64,000 nucleotides of DNA, from the NCBI GenBank assembly GCA_031551965.1, contig JAVBMW010000030.1, forward strand, positions 6,150 through 70,149. Direction: 5' to 3'. The first letter of the stretch is position 1; each line of letters begins with the position of its first letter. Below, one piece after another: positions 52,338-61,244 of the stretch. Origin of the DNA: CALVGQ01 sp031551965. Lineage in GTDB: Bacteria > Bacillota_I > Bacilli_A > Erysipelotrichales > Erysipelotrichaceae. A program made the position numbers and the translations under genes. The notes under the pieces were generated by a model that saw nothing but the letters and a program-made list of their open reading frames with translations, was not told where the DNA came from and did not search any database.

Positions 52338-53472
52338 GATGATTTATTTAGATAATGCAAGTACAACCTCAGTTCACCCTGAGGTTTTATCCACTTATAC
52401 AAGCTTATTGCAAGAACAATATGCAAATTCAGAAAGCTTGTATGATGCAGGTGTTCACATTAATCAGTTAATGGAACAAAGTCGTCAGGCAATTGCGAAG
52501 ATGCTGAATGTTCAGAAAGAAGAAGTTATATTTACTTGTGGTGCAAGTGAAGCCAATAATATGATCATTAAAGGAGTTGCCTTTTCTTTGATGGGAAAGA
52601 AGAAACATTGTATTACTACTAAAATTGAGCATTCAAGTACACTCAATGCCTTTAAAGAACTTGAAGAGGTTTTTGGTTTTGAAGTCACTTATTTGGATGT
52701 TGATAAACATGGTGTAATTTTACTTGATCAACTAAAAAAAGCATTAAGAAGTGATACTGCTTTAGTTTCAATTATGATGGTCAACAATGAAGTTGGATCA
52801 ATCATGCCAATTGAACAGATAAAAGAAATCGTAAAGAAAAATAGTCATGCAGTTTTGCATATGGATGGTGTTCAAGCGTTAACGAAAATGGATTTTGACT
52901 TAAAAGGCATTGACTGTATCAGCTTTTCTGCTCACAAAATCAATGGTTTAAAAGGAAGTGGGATCGCTGTAATCAAACAACATATTGATCTAGTTCCTTT
53001 AATTAATGGTGGGCAACAAGAGTTTCATCGTCGTGGAGGAACGAGTAATGCTTTAGTGAATATCGTACTAGCTAAAACATTACGATTGAGTTTAGAGAAT
53101 GCGAAGAATTCTCAAATTCATTGCGACCAGTTGAAAACTTATTTAATAGACCAACTCGAATCAATGGACCAGATCGTCCTTAACTCGACAAAAGATTCTA
53201 TTTGTCATATTGTAAATTTTTCTTGCAAAGTGATTCCATCAGAAGTTATGATGAATGCATTGAATCAAAAAGGGTATTGCGTAACTGCTCAGAGCACTTG
53301 TTCCAGTAAGTCAAAAGAACCATCTTATGTATTAAAAGCAATGGGTGTAAGTGATCAGTTGGCATTATCAAGCATTCGTGTAAGTTTTTCTAAGGAGAAT
53401 ACACTTGCAGAAGTCAATGAATTTTGTGAAGCATTAAAGGAGATCATAAAAAAATATGGAACTAAAAATTGA
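52327..53472 (+). CDS. Cysteine desulfurase (NifS/IscS-like, ThiI partner)
   Basis: PLP enzyme that mobilises sulfur from cysteine as a persulfide. It shows YLDNASTTSVHPEV, the PLP lysine in SFSAHKINGLKGSGI (about base 52922) and a catalytic cysteine loop with TAQSTCSSKS (about 53283). It is followed by thiI, so it probably supplies sulfur for 4-thiouridine in tRNA and thiamine thiazole. AAGGAG at 52311-52316 best suits the GTG at 52327. ATG 52318 is too close to that site and ATG 52339 too far. Confidence 0.9.
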   Translation: MPHKMIYLDNASTTSVHPEVLSTYTSLLQEQYANSESLYDAGVHINQLMEQSRQAIAKMLNVQKEEVIFTCGASEANNMIIKGVAFSLMGKKKHCITTKIEHSSTLNAFKELEEVFGFEVTYLDVDKHGVILLDQLKKALRSDTALVSIMMVNNEVGSIMPIEQIKEIVKKNSHAVLHMDGVQALTKMDFDLKGIDCISFSAHKINGLKGSGIAVIKQHIDLVPLINGGQQEFHRRGGTSNALVNIVLAKTLRLSLENAKNSQIHCDQLKTYLIDQLESMDQIVLNSTKDSICHIVNFSCKVIPSEVMMNALNQKGYCVTAQSTCSSKSKEPSYVLKAMGVSDQLALSSIRVSFSKENTLAEVNEFCEALKEIIKKYGTKN

Positions 53473-54649
53473 ACTAATCCTGATTCGTTATGGAGAATTA
53501 TCAACGAAAGGTAAAAATCGTAAAGATTTTATTAATCGACTTACTAATAATATTAAAAATGCTTTAAGTGATTTTGATATGCTTACTTATCAGAAAACAT
53601 TTGATCGCTTGTATTTATATTTGAATGGTGCAGATAGTGAAGAAGTCAGTTCAAGACTTAAAAAAGTTTTTGGATTAAGCTCTTTTTCTTGTGCTGCTAA
53701 AGTGAATTCAGATTTAGATGAAATGATCGATGCGGGATTTCAGGTTGCGATGCAGTCAGTTGGTAAAACATTTAAAGTAGATACAAGACGTCATGATAAG
53801 AAATTCTTTAAGACAAGTGATGAAATCAATCGTGCAGTCGCTACTCAAATTTTAAAAAACAGTGAGTGGAAAGTAGACGTACATAACCCTGATCTACGCA
53901 TTCAAATTGAGGTGAGAGAAGATTGTACCTACATCATGAAAGAAACGATTCCAGGAGCTGGTGGCTATCCTGTAGGTGTAGCAGGCAAAGGATTACTTTT
54001 ATTATCTGGCGGAATCGATTCCCCTGTTGCGGGTTATCTAGCGATGAAACGCGGAATTCAGGTTGAATGTATTCATTATGCTTCACCTCCATATACTTCC
54101 AGTGCTGCGCAACAAAAAGTGCTTGATTTGGCTAAAATAATCAGCACTTATCAAGGCAGTATCAAAGTAACGACAATTCCGTTTACTGATCTTCAACTTG
54201 CGATTTATGAACATTGTAATGAAAGTTATGCAATTACGATCATGAGAAGAATGATGTTTAGAATTGCCGAGGAAGTCGCAAAACGACATAAATGCCTAGC
54301 GATCATCACTGGAGAAAGTGTAGGTCAGGTGGCCTCACAAACGCTTGAAAGTATGAACTGTATTAATGATGTGATTAGCTTACCAGTTTTAAGACCTGTA
54401 TGTACTCTTGATAAACTTGAAATCATTGATCTTGCCAATAAAATTGAAACGTATAAAACATCAATATTACCATTTGAAGATTGTTGCACGATCTTTACAC
54501 CAAAAAGCCCGGTCACTAAACCTACTCTTCAAAAATGTGAGTATTATGAAACACGTTTTGATTTTGAACCTTTGATTCAAAAATGCATTGAAGAATCTAA
54601 AGTAATTTGGTTAAAACCAGGTGATACAGAAAATAGTGATTTATTCTAA
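53456..54649 (+). CDS. thiI: tRNA 4-thiouridine synthase ThiI
   Basis: Adenylates U8 of tRNA and transfers sulfur; also used in thiamine synthesis. An N-terminal ferredoxin-like and THUMP region (RYGELSTKGKNRKDF) precedes the PP-loop ATPase LSGGIDSPVAGYLAMKRG (about base 54002). GESVGQVASQTLESM (about 54310) follows. It has no C-terminal rhodanese domain, as in Bacillota, so sulfur comes from the neighbouring desulfurase. It overlaps that gene by 17 bases. 397 residues. Confidence 0.95.
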   Translation: MELKIELILIRYGELSTKGKNRKDFINRLTNNIKNALSDFDMLTYQKTFDRLYLYLNGADSEEVSSRLKKVFGLSSFSCAAKVNSDLDEMIDAGFQVAMQSVGKTFKVDTRRHDKKFFKTSDEINRAVATQILKNSEWKVDVHNPDLRIQIEVREDCTYIMKETIPGAGGYPVGVAGKGLLLLSGGIDSPVAGYLAMKRGIQVECIHYASPPYTSSAAQQKVLDLAKIISTYQGSIKVTTIPFTDLQLAIYEHCNESYAITIMRRMMFRIAEEVAKRHKCLAIITGESVGQVASQTLESMNCINDVISLPVLRPVCTLDKLEIIDLANKIETYKTSILPFEDCCTIFTPKSPVTKPTLQKCEYYETRFDFEPLIQKCIEESKVIWLKPGDTENSDLF

Positions 54650-54659
54650 TTACAAAGAC

Positions 54660-54687
54660 AGAGGGATTAAAGTTCCTCTTTTTTTTT
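54660..54687 (+). terminator. thiI terminator
   Basis: AGAGGGA / TTCCTCT seven-pair stem (one G-U) then eight T; the following ~160 bases up to the next gene hold no recognised feature. Confidence 0.75.
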
Positions 54688-54856
54688 GAATGTGTAACTT
54701 ATGTATTGTTAGATGTAGCTTGTGTTTATGAATATTGTTTTAAAGTTGACTTTGTTTATAATTTGCTTGAAAGCGAGAATAATTATGGAAGTGGTTTAAA
54801 CTGCTCTGATTTTAGTTTAAAATATGTGTATCAACAATATTAGTTGGAGGATCAAA

Positions 54857-55801
54857 ATGTATAAAGAAATATATTTTACTACTTATAACAAAGACAAAGA
54901 AAAAGGACATCATATTGTTAAAGCGAATTTGAATCTAAAAGAGGGTACTATCGAAATAATAAGTATCAAAGATTTAGCAGGAAAAGCAAATATGATATTA
55001 GAAACGAAAAATCAGCTAATAACTTCTGTTGAAACACAAAAAAGTGTGAAGTTGGAATTTTATAATAAAAAAACATTAGAATTAATTAAGCAATATGAAA
55101 GTGAATATTTTTATTCATTCGGACAAGTGCTTGAAAACAAGTTGATACTATCTAGTTATTCTAAAGGTGTTGATAGTATATTTGATCTGGAAAAGAAAGA
55201 GTTTACAAAAAGTGTTATCCATTCAAGAAATGATTTTTCAAATGGTAAATCCCATTTTATCGGTAAGCTGAAAGATGGAAGGGTTGTCTCTGTTGAAAAT
55301 GCACTTCAACAAATTTACCTCTATAAAAATGATGGTTTAGAGCTAGAGAGAATTGTTGAATTTGGATTAAAACCACCTATGAATATCCGATTATTATCAT
55401 TTTCATTAGATCAAAAATATGCTTATTTAAACACAGAGTATTCTGGAGAAATAATTGTATTAGATACAAGTAATTTTGAAATTATTGAAAGACATACATT
55501 ATCCTCTAAAGAAGGATACTATTCTGGTGGGAATACAATCAGTTCTGATGGGAAAATGGTCTATATTTCTATGAGAGGAGAAGATTGCATATATATTTTT
55601 AAAGCAAAAGATGAAACTATTAAATTAATTGATAAGATAAAATGTGGAAGAAATCCAAGAGATTTAAAAATAGTAGATGATTATTTACTCGCTAGCTGCA
55701 CAGATGAAAATTGCATCGAAGTTTATAAAGTCGATCAAGAATCACTTATTAAAGTGAATAGTTTAGAAATAGAAAGACCAATTACATTTTCGACAAAGTA
55801 A
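54857..55801 (+). CDS. Lactonase-type seven-bladed beta-propeller protein
   Basis: Cytosolic protein of 314 residues whose repeated strand pattern fits the YkgB/Pgl 6-phosphogluconolactonase-like (YVTN) propeller. The clearest segments are FSLDQKYAYLNTEYSGEIIVLD, ISSDGKMVYISMRGEDCIYIFK and CGRNPRDLKIVDDYLLASCTDENCIEVYKV. The start at 54857 is behind TTGGAGGATC. The classic lactonase active-site residues are not certain, so a function as 6-phosphogluconolactonase is not claimed. It is monocistronic. Confidence 0.7.
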   Translation: MYKEIYFTTYNKDKEKGHHIVKANLNLKEGTIEIISIKDLAGKANMILETKNQLITSVETQKSVKLEFYNKKTLELIKQYESEYFYSFGQVLENKLILSSYSKGVDSIFDLEKKEFTKSVIHSRNDFSNGKSHFIGKLKDGRVVSVENALQQIYLYKNDGLELERIVEFGLKPPMNIRLLSFSLDQKYAYLNTEYSGEIIVLDTSNFEIIERHTLSSKEGYYSGGNTISSDGKMVYISMRGEDCIYIFKAKDETIKLIDKIKCGRNPRDLKIVDDYLLASCTDENCIEVYKVDQESLIKVNSLEIERPITFSTK

Positions 55802-55877
55802 AAAGCAATAATTTTTCCAATTTATTCCATGATTGTACTATGTTTGAGATAAACATACTACAAATGAGGTGAGTAAA

Positions 55878-56222
55878 ATGGAAAGAAAGAAAAAAATAGA
55901 TTACCAAGCACCATCGCATCGAAACTATGATCATGAATTTGCGTATGAATTGGGAGCAGAAATGATGGATGATCAAATGTCACGAAAAAATGCCTATTTA
56001 AACCAACTGGATCAAAGAAATAGTACAGATTTTGAATCAGGAGTTGATCGCTCAAGAGACAATCTACAAAGTGCATTTGAAGAGATGGAAGTTGAAATTG
56101 CAGATGAATTTGAAGAAGATACACAAGTATTCAATTCATCAAATTTCTACAACAGACATCATTATGCACAAAATGAATTAAGACAAAATCATAATGATGA
56201 TCAAAACGAAGAAAATGAGTAA
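55878..56222 (+). CDS. Small acidic protein of unknown function
   Basis: A 114-residue hydrophilic protein with a basic N terminus (MERKKKIDYQAP), the segment NYDHEFAYELGAEMMDDQM, and an acidic, Asn/His/Gln-rich tail (QNHNDDQNEENE). There are no membrane segments, signal peptide or cysteines. The ribosome binding site GAGGTGAG is strong and a terminator overlaps its stop, so it is likely expressed. I do not recognise a family. The FAYELGAEM stretch superficially recalls small acid-soluble spore proteins but lacks their signature. Confidence 0.6.
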   Translation: MERKKKIDYQAPSHRNYDHEFAYELGAEMMDDQMSRKNAYLNQLDQRNSTDFESGVDRSRDNLQSAFEEMEVEIADEFEEDTQVFNSSNFYNRHHYAQNELRQNHNDDQNEENE

Positions 56223-56239
56223 AATCATTTTCTTTTTTT
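56211..56239 (+). terminator. Terminator overlapping the stop of the small acidic protein gene
   Basis: GAAAATGA / TCATTTTC eight perfect pairs, then seven T. Confidence 0.8.
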
Positions 56240-56284
56240 AAGTAAATGGAGTAGAATTAAATCAATTATAAAAAGGAGAAAAAC

Positions 56285-58288
56285 ATGGAAAAATTGAATT
56301 TAACAGACTTTTATAACTATAAATTTATTTCTCGATTAACTTATTCACCTAACAAAGAAAATGTTGCATGTACTGTAACGACAATCGATGATAAAGACAA
56401 CAGTTATAAAAATAATATTTACACATTTAAAAATGGTGAATTTGATCGATTGACTGGTCTTGATAAAGAAAGTTCGTTTAAATACTTAGATGATAAAACA
56501 TTATTATTTCCTACAATGAGAGACAAAGCAGATTTGAAAAAAGCTGAAGAAGGATATCCACTGACTTGTTTCTATAAATTAAGTTTAGATGGTGGAGAAG
56601 CTCAAAAAGCTTTCAGTGTACCGCTTAGAGTTACTAGTTATCATGTGTTGAATGAAGATACGCTAGTATTAACAGCTGTATTTGATGTTGCTCATCCAAA
56701 TTATTTTGAATACAACGATGAAAAGAAAGCAGCACTTTTAAAAGAAAAGAAAGATAATGCAGATTATGAAGTGATCGATGAAATCCCTTGGTGGACTAAT
56801 GGTGGAACATTCACAAATAAAAATCGAGTTGGACTTTATTTGTATGATATTCCAACAAGTAAAATCACAAAATTAACAGGCAAAACTTTTAATATGGGAT
56901 GGACATTGACTGTAGATCAAGAAGGACAAAGAGTTTTCTTTACAGGAAGTGATTTTAAAACTAAACCTCAACGTATCGCTCATTTGCATGTTTATGATCA
57001 TAAGACTAAAGAAGTGACAACTCTGATCAACAGTAAACAATTTAAGAGTATATCTGATGTTCAGTTGTTTAATGGAAAATTATTGTTGGCAGCAGCTACA
57101 GGAAAAAATTATGGCATGAATGAAAATGCTTCATTCTATACGTATGACTTTGATAGTAAAGAAGTAACTTTATTTAAAGAATATGGGGAAGCATTAGGAA
57201 GTAGTGTTGGTAGTGATTGCCGATATGGCGGTGGCGAACAAACATTAATGATGAATGATAAATATTACTTTGTTTCAACGATCAAGAATGCAAGTCATCT
57301 TTATAGTTTGGATTTTGCGGGAAATATTGAAGAAGTAATCGATTATGAAGGTTCTGTAGACTGCATTGATATGTCAACTGATTCTGTAGTTTATGTTGGT
57401 ATGAAAGAAGGAAAACTTCAGGAAGTTTATCAATATGATTTGAAAAACGGCAATCATACTCAACTATCAAATTTCAATGAAGATGTTCTAAGAAATAAAT
57501 ACGTTGCAGCATATAATAAAATTACGATTCAATCTAATGGGGATGATATTGATGGATGGGTATTATTACCTAAAGATTATGATGCTTCAAAGAAATATCC
57601 TGCAATTTTAGATATTCATGGGGGACCGAAAACAGTTTACGGAGAAGTTTTCTATCATGAAATGCAACTGTGGGCAAATGAAGGCTACTTTGTGATGTTC
57701 TGTAATCCACATGGATCAGATGGAAAAGGAGATGCATTCGCAGATATTCGTGGTAAATATGGAACTATTGATTATGATGATATCATGAGTTTTGTGGACG
57801 CAGTAATCGCTAAATATCCTGCCATCGATGAGAAAAAGATTGGTGTTACAGGAGGAAGTTATGGTGGATTTATGACTAACTGGATCGTTGGACATACAAA
57901 ACGCTTTGCTGCAGCTGCAACACAACGTTCTATTAGTAACTGGATGAGTATGTATGGAACATGTGATATCGGATTCTATTTTGCCCCAGATCAAATGGCA
58001 GCTGATCCATTCACTGAAGAAGGTCAAGCTAAAATGTGGTGGCATTCTCCACTTAAATACGCTAAAAATGTTAAAACACCTACATTATTTATTCATAGTA
58101 ATGAAGATTACCGTTGTTGGATTCCAGAAGGAATGCAATTCTTTACAGCTTTAACTGATCGTGGAGTTAAAACAAGAATGTGCTATTTCAAAGGTGAAAA
58201 CCATGAACTTAGCCGTAGTGGAAAACCACTTCATAGAACACGTCGTCTAACAGAAATCACAAACTGGATGAACGAACACTGTAAATAA
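56285..58288 (+). CDS. S9 family prolyl oligopeptidase / acylaminoacyl-peptidase-like serine peptidase
   Basis: Cytosolic peptidase of 667 residues. The N-terminal ~400 residues form a beta-propeller. The C-terminal alpha/beta-hydrolase has DIHGGPKTVYGE (oxyanion region, about base 57612), the nucleophile GGSYGGFMTNWIVG (about 57850), an Asp in FIHSNEDYRC, and His in KGENHELSRSGKP (about 58192). This combination fits S9C acylaminoacyl peptidases. No signal peptide, so likely intracellular peptide turnover. Its own AAAAGGAG site and terminator imply a single-gene unit. Confidence 0.9.
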   Translation: MEKLNLTDFYNYKFISRLTYSPNKENVACTVTTIDDKDNSYKNNIYTFKNGEFDRLTGLDKESSFKYLDDKTLLFPTMRDKADLKKAEEGYPLTCFYKLSLDGGEAQKAFSVPLRVTSYHVLNEDTLVLTAVFDVAHPNYFEYNDEKKAALLKEKKDNADYEVIDEIPWWTNGGTFTNKNRVGLYLYDIPTSKITKLTGKTFNMGWTLTVDQEGQRVFFTGSDFKTKPQRIAHLHVYDHKTKEVTTLINSKQFKSISDVQLFNGKLLLAAATGKNYGMNENASFYTYDFDSKEVTLFKEYGEALGSSVGSDCRYGGGEQTLMMNDKYYFVSTIKNASHLYSLDFAGNIEEVIDYEGSVDCIDMSTDSVVYVGMKEGKLQEVYQYDLKNGNHTQLSNFNEDVLRNKYVAAYNKITIQSNGDDIDGWVLLPKDYDASKKYPAILDIHGGPKTVYGEVFYHEMQLWANEGYFVMFCNPHGSDGKGDAFADIRGKYGTIDYDDIMSFVDAVIAKYPAIDEKKIGVTGGSYGGFMTNWIVGHTKRFAAAATQRSISNWMSMYGTCDIGFYFAPDQMAADPFTEEGQAKMWWHSPLKYAKNVKTPTLFIHSNEDYRCWIPEGMQFFTALTDRGVKTRMCYFKGENHELSRSGKPLHRTRRLTEITNWMNEHCK

Positions 58289-58303
58289 TTAGATTTTATG
58301 ATC

Positions 58304-58338
58304 AAGGACAAATCCATAGTTGAAATGGAATTGTCCTT
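58304..58338 (+). terminator. S9 peptidase terminator
   Basis: AAGGACAA...CCAT / ATGG...TTGTCCTT stem of 14 positions with one mismatch, then TTTGCTTTTAT. Confidence 0.7.
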
Positions 58339-58448
58339 TGCTTTTATACATGATTTCAAATAATATAATGACTAATATTTGTAAAGTGATTTTGGTATAA
58401 TTGAGTTAATAATTAACTTTAAATCATAAGCAAAAGGAGGTGTATATA

Positions 58449-58889
58449 ATGGAGAATCTGTTCAGTTACAAGGGTTTATCTACAACTGAAATCATTCACC
58501 ATCTTGCGTTATTTGTTTCTGGACTTTGGCAAATTCATCCATTTGAAGAAGGGAATACTAGAACTACAGCAGTATTTCTTATCAAATATTTAAGATTGCT
58601 TGGCTATAATTCAACAAATGATTTATTCGAGAAAAACGCAAGGTATTTTAAGAATGCATTAGTTAGATCTAACTTTAATGATTTAAATAATGGAATATAT
58701 CAAACTACTGAATATTTAGAATTATTTTTAAGAAATCTATTGCTTAATGAAAATAATGAACTTCAGAATCGTACAATGCATATCCACTTTAATAAAGACT
58801 CAACATTTGATAAAATGAGTGTAGAAGAAAGTAGATATGAATATTTAAAAGAGGAAAATGAATATAAGGAGGAGTCAAAATGGCAGTGA
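58449..58889 (+). CDS. Fic-domain protein lacking the N-terminal part of the fold
   Basis: Fic enzymes transfer AMP or similar groups to target proteins. The catalytic loop is intact as IHPFEEGNTRTTAVFLIKYLR (HPFxxGNxR), followed by NARYFKNALVRSNF and TTEYLELFLRNLLLNE, which are typical of a Bacillota Fic group. The protein begins only ~35 residues before the loop, so the flap and N-terminal helices are missing. Yet an AAAGGAGGTG site and an extended -10 (TTGGTATAAT, about 58393) give it a proper start at 58449. It overlaps the next gene by 10 bases. Confidence 0.7.
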   Translation: MENLFSYKGLSTTEIIHHLALFVSGLWQIHPFEEGNTRTTAVFLIKYLRLLGYNSTNDLFEKNARYFKNALVRSNFNDLNNGIYQTTEYLELFLRNLLLNENNELQNRTMHIHFNKDSTFDKMSVEESRYEYLKEENEYKEESKWQ

Positions 58890-59230
58890 ACGATGTTTCT
58901 ACAAAACAAAATCCAAAAAATGAGGCTGAAAGAGACTGGAAGCTTTTTAGAAGTAAGATTGTTGGATGGCAAGAGAGTTATATAGCTAAGCTTAATCAAG
59001 AATATATTGCTTTGTTAAGCAGTGGTGATTCAGCAGCTGAGCAGTTTTGGGCATTAGAGAAAAGAATCAAACAGGATAAGAGAAAATCAGGGGTAATCAT
59101 CCAAATGAGCAGATCACAGCTCGTTTATAATCTTGTATCTCTTATTGGTGATGGAGCGATTGCATTTGAAGATTTGAAAGACTTTAGTGATGATTTAAGA
59201 GAAACTGTACTTGCTTACTTTATAAGATAG
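58880..59230 (+). CDS. Conserved Fic-associated partner protein of unknown function
   Basis: A 116-residue soluble helical protein (NPKNEAERDWKLFRSKIVGWQESYIAKLNQEY...FWALEKRIKQDKRKSGVIIQMSRSQLVYNLVSLI). I recall similar proteins encoded next to Fic genes in Clostridia and relatives. It overlaps the Fic gene and has an AAGGAGGAG site. It could be an antitoxin-like or regulatory partner, but it lacks the VbhA-type inhibitory S/TxxxE(G/N) motif as far as I can see, so that role is only suggested by gene order. Confidence 0.6.
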   Translation: MAVNDVSTKQNPKNEAERDWKLFRSKIVGWQESYIAKLNQEYIALLSSGDSAAEQFWALEKRIKQDKRKSGVIIQMSRSQLVYNLVSLIGDGAIAFEDLKDFSDDLRETVLAYFIR

Positions 59231-59267
59231 ATATAGATATATTTAATGTTTTAAAAGCAAAAATAAT

Positions 59268-59289
59268 GGCACTCGAAAGGGTGCTTTTT
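59268..59289 (+). terminator. Fic operon terminator
   Basis: GCACTC-GAAA-GGGTGC stem then TTTTT. Confidence 0.75.
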
Positions 59290-59323
59290 AGTTATCATAG
59301 TAAAATATATACATTTTATTTAA

Positions 59324-59359
59324 ATATACCTTGACAGGTGAGGTATATAATTGTATTAT
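59324..59359 (+). promoter_or_regulatory. padR promoter overlapped by a perfect inverted-repeat operator
   Basis: TTGACA (59331-59336) and TATTAT (59354-59359) are 17 bases apart. ATATACCT (59324-59331) and AGGTATAT (59341-59348) are a perfect inverted repeat with a nine-base spacer that straddles the -35 box. Position and symmetry fit autorepression by the adjacent PadR protein. Confidence 0.75.
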
Positions 59360-59381
59360 GATGATGCAAGGAGGAAAACCT

Positions 59382-59708
59382 ATGGCAATCAGTTCGGATA
59401 TTTTACGAGGACATACTGATACGATTCTATTACGATTCTTGTTGGAACAGGATAGTTATGGTTATCAAATCAATAAGAAGATTCAAACGATCACGTCCAA
59501 TGATTATGAATTAAAAGAAGCTACTCTATATACTGCTTTCAGACGACTGGAAGATTTGGGGTATATCATCTCTTATTGGGGAGATGAAAATACGGGGGCA
59601 AGACGCAGATATTATGCAATTACAGACTTAGGCAAACAAGCTTATAATAATTATTTAAATGAATGGGAACAATCAAAAAAACTAATAGAAAGTTTAATAA
59701 GAGGATAG
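59382..59708 (+). CDS. PadR-family transcriptional regulator
   Basis: Winged-helix repressor of 108 residues: ILRGHTDTILLRFLLEQDSYGYQINKKI, the recognition segment LKEATLYTAFRRLEDLGYI and the wing ARRRYYAITDLGKQAY. The start at 59382 lies behind AAGGAGGAAA; the TTG at 59331 is the promoter -35. It heads a three-gene unit with a HAAS protein and a DUF4097 protein, a common arrangement for envelope-stress or antimicrobial-peptide-responsive modules. Confidence 0.93.
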   Translation: MAISSDILRGHTDTILLRFLLEQDSYGYQINKKIQTITSNDYELKEATLYTAFRRLEDLGYIISYWGDENTGARRRYYAITDLGKQAYNNYLNEWEQSKKLIESLIRG

Positions 59709-59712
59709 AGTT

Positions 59713-60390
59713 ATGAATAGAAAATTAAAAAATTACATTGATTTATTATTTGAAGATGTACCAGTTTCTACAAAATCAAAAGAATTAAAAGAAGAAATGT
59801 TGGCAAATGCCAATGATCGCTATGATGATTATGTAGCGATGGGAAAAAGTGATACTGAAGCATATGGACTTGCGGTAAGTTCTATTGGGGATGTAGATGA
59901 TTTGTTAAGAGGATTAAAACCAACAGAAACTCAACACAGTGAGTTTAAAAAATATCGTGAACGTAATGCTAAATTTACTGCAATTGCTGTTATGATGTTT
60001 ATCCTATGCCCTGTTGCTTTAATTTGGCTAACAGTAGTAAGAGGAGATCCTATTACTGGACTATGTATGTTGTTGCTTTTTGTTGCAATTGGAGTTGCTT
60101 TACTAATTTATAGTGACATGACAACACCAAAAGAAGTAAAGGATTATGATCATTCCATGAAACATAAAGATTGGGATGATGAGATCATGTTAGTATCAAA
60201 ACGTAACCGTTCATTATGTAACTCAGTTCGTGGTCTTATGTGGACGATTGTTACAGTTGTTTATTTGGGTGTAAGTTTCTTAACATTTAAATGGCATATC
60301 ACTTGGATTATTTGGTTGATTGGTAGTGTTGTCGATCGTATGATCATGATTGGTTTCCAATTGAAAGAGGCAGAAAATGAAGAGCGTTAA
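59713..60390 (+). CDS. HAAS-domain (DUF1700-like) membrane protein
   Basis: A 225-residue protein with an N-terminal helical HAAS-type segment (YIDLLFEDVPVSTKSKELKEEMLANANDRYDDYVAMGKSD-like; key words ELKEEM and GMSEEEAY-like GKSDTEAY are seen). Four hydrophobic helices follow, in two pairs (about residues 92-137 and 175-215). HAAS domains are thought to link PadR regulators with membrane proteins. It lies four bases after padR and overlaps the DUF4097 gene. Confidence 0.8.
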   Translation: MNRKLKNYIDLLFEDVPVSTKSKELKEEMLANANDRYDDYVAMGKSDTEAYGLAVSSIGDVDDLLRGLKPTETQHSEFKKYRERNAKFTAIAVMMFILCPVALIWLTVVRGDPITGLCMLLLFVAIGVALLIYSDMTTPKEVKDYDHSMKHKDWDDEIMLVSKRNRSLCNSVRGLMWTIVTVVYLGVSFLTFKWHITWIIWLIGSVVDRMIMIGFQLKEAENEER

Positions 60391-61117
60391 AAGAATTGAA
60401 TTCTTTATTTTATCACTAGTTCTTGTGTTATTGTGTGCTGTCGGTGGATTTCTATTCTTCAGCAACAATACATGGGATGGTGTATTCCATCTTAATCTAT
60501 ACAAAAATTACAACAAAGAAGATATGGGAAAAGGTGATTATACTTTCACGAGTATCAATAAGTTGGATGTTGATTTGATTTCTTCCAGTGTTATTGTAGT
60601 GCCATCAAATGATTCAAAAGTCCATGTTTCTGTTAAGGGCAGCAATGTTGATCGAGTCCGTGCTACATTAGATGGTGATGAACTTGTGATCGCAGAAAAT
60701 GAAAATTGCTTTATGTTTTGTGTAGGTAGTTCTAAAATCACTGTTTCAGTTCCAAGCAAAATGTACGATGACTTTAAAATCGATACTGTTTCCGGTAAGA
60801 TTGAAGTTCAAGGAATTGAAGCTAGCATGCTAAATTTAGAAAGTGTTAGTGGAAAAGTAACTGTTGATGATGCAAACTTTTCTAAGCTAAGATTAGATAC
60901 TGTCTCTGGTGGTTTTGATTTAATTTCAACGAATACATTTGAATCCATTCGAATTGATTCAGTTTCAGGAGGAGCATCAATTCAATTACCAAAAATGGAT
61001 TGTGTTAACGCAACCCTAGATTCAGTAAGCGGCAGAATTACTAATGAGCTTGGGGCATGCAATGCACCTGTCATTAATATGGATAGTGTCAGTGGAAGTT
61101 TGAAAATTACGAAATAG
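60377..61117 (+). CDS. DUF4097-family beta-strand repeat protein, membrane-anchored
   Basis: A 246-residue protein with one N-terminal transmembrane helix (about residues 7-30) and an extracellular right-handed beta-helix-like domain. Its repeats are visible as recurring D-S/T-V-S-G turns: IDTVSGKIEV, LESVSGKVTV, LDTVSGGFDL, IDSVSGGASI, LDSVSGRITN, MDSVSGSLKI. This is the LiaG/DUF4097 signature. It overlaps the HAAS gene by 14 bases. An extracytoplasmic sensing or protective role is inferred from its partners. Confidence 0.88.
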   Translation: MKSVKRIEFFILSLVLVLLCAVGGFLFFSNNTWDGVFHLNLYKNYNKEDMGKGDYTFTSINKLDVDLISSSVIVVPSNDSKVHVSVKGSNVDRVRATLDGDELVIAENENCFMFCVGSSKITVSVPSKMYDDFKIDTVSGKIEVQGIEASMLNLESVSGKVTVDDANFSKLRLDTVSGGFDLISTNTFESIRIDSVSGGASIQLPKMDCVNATLDSVSGRITNELGACNAPVINMDSVSGSLKITK

Positions 61118-61126
61118 TAGTTTATA

Positions 61127-61150
61127 GCCATGAGAAATCGTGGTTTTTTA
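61127..61150 (+). terminator. Terminator of the padR unit
   Basis: GCCATGA / TCGTGGT stem with wobble pairs, then TTTTTT. Confidence 0.65.
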
Positions 61151-61244
61151 TTGCGAAATTGCAACAATGAAATGATTGTTACCTATTCTAATAAACTGTA
61201 TTGCATAAAATATAGTGAACAGCAATGTTCAGAAAAGGTGAAAT

